Assembly (NCBI GenBank): GCA_026770585.1
Contig: MU647164.1
Coordinates: 130,539 to 174,196, forward strand
Direction of reading: 5' to 3'
DNA from: Baffinella frigidus
Taxonomy: Eukaryota > Cryptophyceae > Cryptomonadales > Baffinellaceae
Length of the DNA stretch: 43,658 bases
The translations under genes were made by a program, and so were the position numbers. The notes under the pieces were generated by a model. It made no database searches. It had not been told where the DNA came from and saw only the letters and a list, made by a program, of their open reading frames with translations. Below are positions 32,201-41,200 of the stretch, piece after piece (within the stretch, counting starts at the first letter, position 1; the number at the start of each line of letters is the position of its first letter).

Positions 32201-35200
32201 CCGACCCCGCGCCNNNNNNNNNNNNNNNNNNNNNNNNNNNNNNNNNNNNNNNNNNNNNNNNNNNNNNNNNNNNNNNNNNNNNNNNNNNNNNNNNNNNNNN
32301 NNNNNNNNNNNNNNNNNNNNNNNNNNNNNNNNNNNNNNNNNNNNNNNNNNNNNNNNNNNNNNNNNNNNNNNNNNNNNNNNNNNNNNNNNNNNNNNNNNNN
32401 NNNNNNNNNNNNNNNNNNNNNNNNNNNNNNNNNNNNNNNNNNNNNNNNNNNNNNNNNNNNNNNNNNNNNNNNNNNNNNNNNNNNNNNNNNNNNNNNNNNN
32501 NNNNNNNNNNNNNNNNNNNNNNNNNNNNNNNNNNNNNNNNNNNNNNNNNNNNNNNNNNNNNNNNNNNNNNNNNNNNNNNNNNNNNNNNNNNNNNNNNNNN
32601 NNNNNNNNNNNNNNNNNNNNNNNNNNNNNNNNNNNNNNNNNNNNNNNNNNNNNNNNNNNNNNNNNNNNNNNNNNNNNNNNNNNNNNNNNNNNNNNNNNNN
32701 NNNNNNNNNNNNNNNNNNNNNNNNNNNNNNNNNNNNNNNNNNNNNNNNNNNNNNNNNNNNNNNNNNNNNNNCCCCGCGCCACCAGCCACGCACCGACCCC
32801 GCGCCACCAGCCACGCACCGACCCCGCGCCACCAGCCACGCACCGACCCCGCGCCACCAGCCACGTCTCCGCCCTGCTTCGCGCCACCTGTCTCGAGGTC
32901 CAGCGAGTCCACACAGGCCACGTGCCTTACCACAGTCCCACTACAACCGCCACCTCACATGTCCCACCACACTTGACCACACCACACCCAACCCGACGCG
33001 ATACCAGGGGAGGCAGCTATTCCACACGAGTGCCAGGCTGGATTGAGAGAGAGAGAGAGGGCTTGAAACCTTGAGGTAGGCTTCCTCGTAAAGGTCGATG
33101 ACCTCCCGTTCGAAGAACCTGGCATGAGAGGCAACGCCGCCGGCATGAGACAGACAGACACACGTGGCGATCACCTCACGGAGATGCGCGCGCAAGCAGT
33201 CACGCTTGGCCATCCAGCCGTGGTTGCTTGCTTGGTAGCTTGCTTGTGCGCGGCTACCGATCGGTGAGGAAGAGAGAGGTTGGGCCTTGTCAGTTTCCAA
33301 ACGCGACGGGAGAGAGAGGGTGGAGAGAGAGGGTGGATAGAGAGGGTGGACATAGAGGGTGGAGAGAGAGGAAGGGTCCCGGCGGGTACCGATCGCGGAG
33401 GCGGCGGCTGGGCGCGAACCGCGCGTGCATACTCTCCAGGAATCTTGCCAGGTTGTACGGGTCCTCCTCCTCCTCCACCTCTTCGTGCACCTGCTCTTCC
33501 TCTGCTGGCGCCTGTTTGTTTCCGGAACCCGGTTGTCAGGTCGTGCTTGCCGACTGTTGTCACGACAGGCGTGCCAGGCGTGGCACCGAGGCTCCCCGGG
33601 AGGGCAGGGGATCGTGATGTCGCGGCATTCATGACGCCTGGGCCACCAAACGCGGACTAGGTTCCTTCCCTGCATTCTTCTGCAAATGCTCCGATCAGAG
33701 TGATCCACAAGAGGCGTCAAATGCATGGAATGCAGCACCCACAAGGCCAAGCAGGGGCCCCCACTCTGATGCACCTGCTGCTTCTTTTCTTCGCCGTCCT
33801 CAGGTTCCTCTTCGTCGAGTCGGTGAGAGGACAGGAAATCGATCCACGCTTTCCAGAAATGCTGCTCATCCCGACACCCAGGTCCGTGCGTCAGCGTGTC
33901 ATGCGATGCGCGCCAGAGATTCTCTCGCTCTCTCTCCCACGCGCGCTCTGTCTCTTCCCCGGGGGTGGTTGCGTGGTGTGGGGCACGACGCATTCCAACG
34001 CAACAAGAGCACAGCTGAAACACGGCCACGATCTTCGGGCACAGGTCTCCGGGAGTGACTCGGAAGGGAGTGACTAGGAAGCAGGAAAAGCAAGACGGCC
34101 GTGATTAGGGAGCAAGCAGGGGAGGCAAGACGGAATCGAGCACTGACCGGCTCAAGCAGCTCCTCTTTCAGCAAGTTCTCCGGAGAGAGCAGAATCTGCA
34201 CCACCAGGTGACGCCGCGGTCAGCGCTGTCATGTCACGCACCCATATTGGATGCGAGACACATTTGCGAGCGGCAAGTTACCACCGAGCACATTCCCACA
34301 TTGCCTCGCATCCCCTGGTTGGACAGAGCATCTTGGCAGGCGTTCCGCATGGCAGGGCGACATTCCAATGCCGCCTTGCAATGTCGCCCTGCCCGCCACG
34401 GGTACATGTGGCGTCAGGGACGGCAGGGGCCACAGACGAAAGAGGGGCGGCAGGGAGTACCTTGCTGACAGTCTCGCCCGCCGCCTCGCCGAGGTTGGAC
34501 GTGATATTGCCAATGTGGGCACAGGATGTCGACACAGCGCCCATCGAGAGGTTGAGCCAGGCATCGTTGAGGAGCATGATCATGTCTCGCAGAGATCGTC
34601 TCTCCAGCTCCGTCGCGTGCGTCTGCCACCCACCGCAAACCACCGGTAAGGTGCCACCCAGAGAAACAATACCAACCGGTCAGGAGACACCCACGCCTCG
34701 GCAGCTGCCGTGAGTGGCCACGCCTGCTGTCGTCACCCGCACGCCCTCAACCTGGGAACCTGCGCAATCCGGGTCTGTCCGTGTGCCTGCGTGCGTGCGT
34801 GCGTACGTGCCTGCGTGCGTGCGTGCCTGTCTGTCTGGCAGGAGAGAGGGAATCGTACCTGAAAGCGGTCGAGGAAGCCGTCGGCACCCCCACCAGTCTC
34901 TTTCCATCTGGTCTTGAAGCTCGTGCCGTCGGCCGGAGGCGTCTCAGTCACAATGCGGGACGTTCGGGGGGTAGTGTCGCCCTCGCCCAGATCGTTGCTC
35001 CGCCTGCCCTGGGCCTTCAATTCCCGCCGGCTCTGCAACAGTCCGAGCAGGAACACCACGTTACGATATCCATCGTGTTGTCCAACACGACCCGCAGCGT
35101 CACATCCAACATCCAAGTCGTGCTTTCGAAGCAGATATCCAAAAAAACTTTCACTGGATCACTGCGGTTCGTGCCAACTGCAAACCAGCACATAATTCCG

Positions 35201-38200
35201 AAAAATATAAAAACTGGTTCTGAATTGTCACGTGTTGGAATTATTCTGGACAGGGCTCAGCGAGTGACGTTGGCCAAGGCGACAGCGTGAGAGGAGAGAG
35301 AGTGGGGTAGAGGAAGGGAGAGGGGACCTTGGCCACGACGACAGCATCGCCGTTGGCAGCCGCGAACTTCTCACGCAGCGCCAGATCCAAGTACGCACTG
35401 TCGAGAGACACCATCCACCCCCGGGGGGAGACCATCAGCCGCCCACCCTTCAACACACGCCGTTTGGAGCAAGCTTGGAAGCCAGCGTTGGCGTGGCGCC
35501 CGCACCTACCCAGCGAGCTGGGCGCACCTACCGAGCAACCTGGGCGCATGCCGTGGCACGTCTGCCCTGTCCGCCAACCTCACGGCCAGGTTGTTGCCCG
35601 GTCCTGCAACATGACAGGTTGCAGCCAACGGATGTTTCTGCGCTCTCGCGGCTGGCTGCCTTGCGGCTAGCTGCCTTGCGGCTGGGTGCCTTGACTGATG
35701 GAGGATGCGACGCTCGCGGGGCGGGTCGCTCCAACCAGCGCGAGAGAGAGAGAGAGCGCCACCCTCGAGAGAGAGAGAGCGCCACCCTCAACGCGTTCAC
35801 GGGGTGCGCTAGGGGATCGTCAGCCCCGAGGTGTTTGTTGCTTTTCGAAAGGAGGGTTCCAAGTGTCAAGGCCGCGTAGCGCAAAGGGGAACAACGGACG
35901 TGTCGATGCTGGCATCGCCGAATGAAACTGAGCTTTCAAGTGTGGTTGGGAATTGAAGAGAGACCTGTCCGACTTGAGGGCGTTTTTGAGGTCTTCGAGC
36001 TGCAGCTGGAGAACCACGCAATCGATCATCGCCGTGATCGTGACGTCCGTTGGTGTTCCGCGCATCGATTCCGACTGCCCCAACACCAAACACACACACA
36101 CACACACTTCAGGCCCTGTCACCACACGCACACGGAAGGCCTTGCGTGCGTGCACGTGCAGTCAATGCACCACACGTCGCCAGGATAACGTCAATGCACC
36201 ATACGACACAAAGCACACGCAAGTGAGCCGAACCGACTCGCGCTGGAGAAGCACGCATGGTCCTTCCAGGCGCCTGGAAGGCACCTTGTGCAGATTCCTC
36301 CCCCCGGACTGCCTGGTCATGCTCTGAAAGGCCCCGAAGAAAGCCCCGCCGGAGAGAGCCTTGGACTGGCCGTGGGTGGAGGATGCGTCGACGTCAGCGT
36401 TTCTCGCAGCCTCTCGATCATCGATCACCAGCCGGCTCTGCCGCAAGATCGCGTGATCCTGCGAACAACCAACACCGTCAGCAGCCGAGCGCGATTCACG
36501 TCGTGCGTGAGTGGTAGGTACAAGCACGCCGGCGTGCGTGAGTGGTAGCTACTCGTGGAGTCAAGGCGAGTCATCTCGGATACCGGGTGGTCCAGCCGGC
36601 AGCCTCAGTGCAAACATTCCTCTGGAAGACGGACTCATGCCTGCCATCTGTGCGCAGAGCAGAGTGCGGCGCACAAGCCGTGGGGTGCAGGCGTGTGGCT
36701 GAGCAGTGATGAGTTACGAGGGTGGTTGGGTTTGGCTGGCAGTGGCGGCACTGGATGGGCTCTCTCTGGATGGGGGGGGGTGGTGACCTGGAGCTGGCAG
36801 GCCATCTCGCCCGACAGGAGCAGGAACCAGCGGCCGTCATTCCCCACAGTCAGGCCATTGAAGGCCACCTCTCCCGCAGCCACGTTCACCTCCTTGTAGC
36901 GCGACATGATCAACCGCATCTGCCAGAACCCACCCCAAGCCACCGATCACCCAACCACCCAGCCACCGATCATGCCATCTGCCCCACCCCGCCACCCACC
37001 CAGCCACCGACCATGCCCACCACCCACCCGCACGCTCGGCACACTCTCGGTGTTTCCACCGCGCAGTCAACATGTGCCTTGTCAACCCTGGTGCCTCTCA
37101 CAGCCGTTCACAGACGCACATCCAGATTGCAAGGAGATGCATCACTGATCACCCGCGGGAGTCGACGACGGGGACAGGTACGTAAGTAGGCAGGCAGGTA
37201 GGTAGGTAGGTAGGTAGGTAGGTAGGTAGGTAGGTAGGTAGGCAGGTGGTAGGAAGGAAGGCAGACGGGCCACCTGGCGGGCAAGTGGGAGGCAGAGGCA
37301 GACCTGGGCTTCGGTGAAGAAGTCATTGAGCTTGGTCCGGGTGGCCACCACCAACATGTCGTTGATCTCCATCTTGAGGATAGCGTGCCGGAACATGTTG
37401 GATCCTGCCACCAGCGCTCGCAACGACACCTGCCAGTCCCTCACTCTGTCAGTCAGTCGCCGATACCGAAGAGCGTGCCCCGGGGACGGAGATGAAGCAA
37501 CCAACAGGTCGTGTGAAGCCGCTGCTCCTGTCTGCCAGGACTCCCCACCTGCCGCAACAAATCCTGGATACACCCGGATGCTGTCTGTCTTGCACGCACA
37601 ACCGCCAGGTGGTACACCACCTCGTCGTCTCGTGCTGCCATTTGCCAGCAACTATCACCAGGTGCTAGGGTGACATGAATCTGCGCAAGTTGCCGGAGTC
37701 GTGTCCTTGGCAAGTTGCCTCTCTTCCAAGAGGCAAGACTCTGGCCCTTGGTCGGACCACCGCCTGTTGCGCCGAAGGGACTGGCTGGCTGGTGCTGCCT
37801 GCAGAGGCGGGACACGGCGGCACCAGTCGATTGCCGGGGCGGGGGGCGGCGCGGCACCTGTTGGTGGGCTGGCAGCTTGTTCCCGCGGGCAGGCGGCCCG
37901 TTGCCGAGAGCCCATCGACCGGATCCTCGCTGGGCTTGGAGGAGCATCGACTTGTTCTGCGCGTTGCGGTTCGTCGGAGACCCAGGAGGATATCCGCTCG
38001 ATTGGCTCTTGCCTGTCGGGGTGGGACGCACCGTCACACAACTTGCCAGAAGAGTTGCAACTGCTTGCAACCTTGTTGAAGAGAAACAATCGAGAGCTCC
38101 CTATTTGCCTGTGTGTTTGTTTCGACAAGCTTGATGCAAGGATCGTGCTGGTCTGGATGTTGACCTTGGTTGAAGCTGGCGATGCTCGAGGCTTGCTGGG

Positions 38201-41200
38201 CCAAGGCCACGTCATGGTGGTTCTGCCGACAAATCCCCGATCAACTCCCCCATTCATTTCCGACAGGACACATGCCACCGTCCGCGGTCATGTTCGCCAA
38301 AACACATCCCACGTGTATGCACAAAGAACACAACACATATGCAACGGCATTCGCCAGGCTAGTGGTTCGCAGCTCGGTCGATTGGAAATGTGGTTGTGAC
38401 CTCGGATCCCAGGTCAGACGAGAGACTCGAGAGACTCGAGAAGATGGCTGGGTCGCGCCTGCCTTGTTGCTGCCAAGAGAGAACCCAGACACCTTTCAGA
38501 CACCTTCTGCCACCACCCGCACCAAGAGCACACGCGAGCCTCCAGCAACCTGTCCGCCACACCGCGCGGCACTGCCCGCGCACCCCCCCCGCCGTGCAAG
38601 GAACGCTCGCAATGTTGGTAGGGAGGGCAGCATGTGTGCAGTGCATTGAGTGGAGCAGGGAGGAAGCATGGGGGTTGGTGAGCACAACGGTATCGTCGGC
38701 AGGCTTGACGCCACCAGCTTCGACATGCACCAGGTAGAGATGCGCCTCTTCGAACACCTCCTCCATGTCCGGGAACTTGTGCGGCTGCGTGTGTGCGTGC
38801 CCGGGGCCCCCGAGTGAGTGCGCCGCCGGATCAACAATCGTCCGTTCATGGGGTTCCCGCATCTCACGTGTCACGGTGTTCGCTGGCATTGTGTTCCGAA
38901 CAACCACTTTCGAGGTTACGGGGGGGCGTGAGTGCCGTGATTGCGTGAATGTCGTTTCATCAAAACGGGAGACGAGGCTGGACTGTGACCAGAAGGAGTC
39001 ACGTGCACGAAACTGACACGCTGTTTCATCATTCTGGAAGAGGAAGAGAAGATGAAGCAGCAGGTGGATAAGAGGGGGGCCCTGGATGGATGGCAAGATC
39101 CTGCCTGGATGGATGGGTGGCAGCAAGACCCTGACTGGATGGATGGGTGGCAGCAAGACCCTGACTGGATGGATGGGTGGTACCTGGATGCCGAGCAATT
39201 CGAGGAAGAATTGGACGTGGTCGACGGTGACCACCATGTCCACGCCCACCGCCTCATTCCGGAAGCGTTCGCCAGGGTTCATCTTGCGCCTCACGAACGC
39301 GAATGTGCGGCAGAGCCATTCGAACGAGGCCTCCACTTCCGCGAGTTTCATGGAAACTGTCCTGATGCTTGACACCTGTGCCGAAACCCTCCCGTGAGAC
39401 CCCTCAGACCCAAACGCATCTCCAATCACACGCCGAACCAGAAAGGTGTATCGCCAAACGGATCTGTGCGAGCAGCTGGGATATGATTGCCGGAGGGCAT
39501 TTTGCAGTTGCGGTGGAGCTGCAAGAGTGGTGAGAGGCGGCAGGGAGGCACGCAGCCGGAAGGCATGCAGGCAGACAGCGAGGGAGGAAGAGAGAGAGGC
39601 CGCCAAGGGCGTGCAGACAGGCAGAGCCAGCAGCAGCACTCGCGGGGGGGGGGGCAACAGCAGGACAGCCGGGGGGTTGCTGGCAGGGCGTGGATCGTGG
39701 CAAAGGCTTGCTTGTTGGTTGGTTCGGCGGAAGACAGGCAGCCCCCCCCCTGCGCTAGCAAGGAGGGTGGGTGGGTGGGAGTATGACCGTGAGCTTCTCC
39801 CAGCCCTGGTGGCCAACGCGCTCCTGAGCCTCGACGAGAGCATCCAGTTCCGCGTAGAGCTCCTGCTCCTCGTCTGACTCTAGCTGCCCCAGGTACTCTG
39901 GCCCGTGCTGCTCCCGGGCAACCACCGCTCAGCTGGGGGGCGGCATGGAGAGATAGAGAGAGCGCGCCAGAGAGCGAGCAAGAGAGAGAGAGAGAGAGAG
40001 ACAGAGACAGAGAAAGAGAAAGAGATAGAAAGATAGAGCGCGCGCGCGCAACCGGATCCGGAGCAGGAGAGGCATGCGCCACACTAGGTGCTGCCAAGAC
40101 ACGCCCGGCCCATCGGAAGAGAAGAACCCTGTGCTTGACGGCACGCACAATGCGGTGTACCAGGAGGAGGTACTAGACCATCGGATGCCTGGTATGCTTC
40201 GGGCTGCTCAGCAGGGTGTTGTTCTTCGCCGGTGTCCGGCCACGCGGTGCTGGGGAGGAGGGGGGGGGGTGCCTGATACTCGTCGGCCACCTCCTCGACA
40301 GTGTTTCGGCCACGATGCTCAACTAGCTCCATGATCTCCATCAACGGCGTCTTCTTCACCCCCTGCGCATGACAGCCAGAGGAAGAGAACCCTCTTGTCA
40401 GGGAATTTGTCCCCCGCGCAACCGCGAGGACAATGATTCAATATGATTCGACAATTGCTCGACGGCTGCAGGGGTACCTCGAGCACAAAAAAACGCCTCC
40501 AAAAGTGAATCTAGGACAAACCTGAGGGCCCTAGGAGGGGGGCGCATTCTGGTGAAACATAAGCCCCAGGATGATGAGCAAGAGGCATGGCAATACTGAC
40601 TGCCCTTGCCCGCTGGCAAAGGACGGTGAGCGTGAGCGCTGGCAAAGGGCAGTCAGCGTGCGGATGATGTCTGCACCGCGGTCAGGTGTCAGAGCATCCA
40701 GGCCTGACACCTGACGTCCGCAGAAAGGACTTGCTTACACTTCGCTGCCGGAAACCGTCGACCTTACTCTCCTCGAAAGCATTAACCAGATTCTGTGAAA
40801 TGGTGGGGATCAGACCTTGGTTTCACTCCCCCGGGAGTTATCGGAAACGTGGGAGTCGTTGCTTCGAGTGCGACCGAACCTGCCGCTACGGCAGGCGGCG
40901 GTCGGCGAGACGTCGCTTCCGTCCTTGGCGACCGGTGATTCTTGGATTGTATTGGGGGTAGCAGGCTGCGCCAGGCAGTCTTGAGTCACACACTCGCGAC
41001 AGGAGTGCCGAGTTAGACGCGTCCGCGTGGTGGAGTGGAACGCGGTATGCTCCTACATACAGCGAGTGCACCTGATTTCTGCGCCTCATTTCCAATCCAA
41101 GCTCTCTGAGTCCAACACTCAATCACTCGACACGCATAGATGAAATCGTTGGGATCGGTATCAAGAGTGTGGGATTACAAGTGAGTGTCAGCAGGTAGGG

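Noticed and set aside
31825-33074. Long open frames on both strands across 32214-32771
   Set aside because: They read through the N run and a 24-bp minisatellite and are artefacts.
38359-39843. 494-codon open frame on the minus strand
   Set aside because: It crosses clear splice sites and minisatellites. Only parts of it (39184-39361, 38689-38784) behave as exons with matching phase, so it is not a single-exon gene.
40480-40525. Candidate exon FVLDSLLEAFFCAR on the minus strand
   Set aside because: Neither open frame ends in the phase required by the next well-supported exon at 40362, so it was left out pending transcript evidence.
41018-41064. Possible tRNA-like D-arm (GTGGTGGAGTGGAACGCGG)
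   Set aside because: No GGTTCRA box at the expected distance and no acceptor stem.
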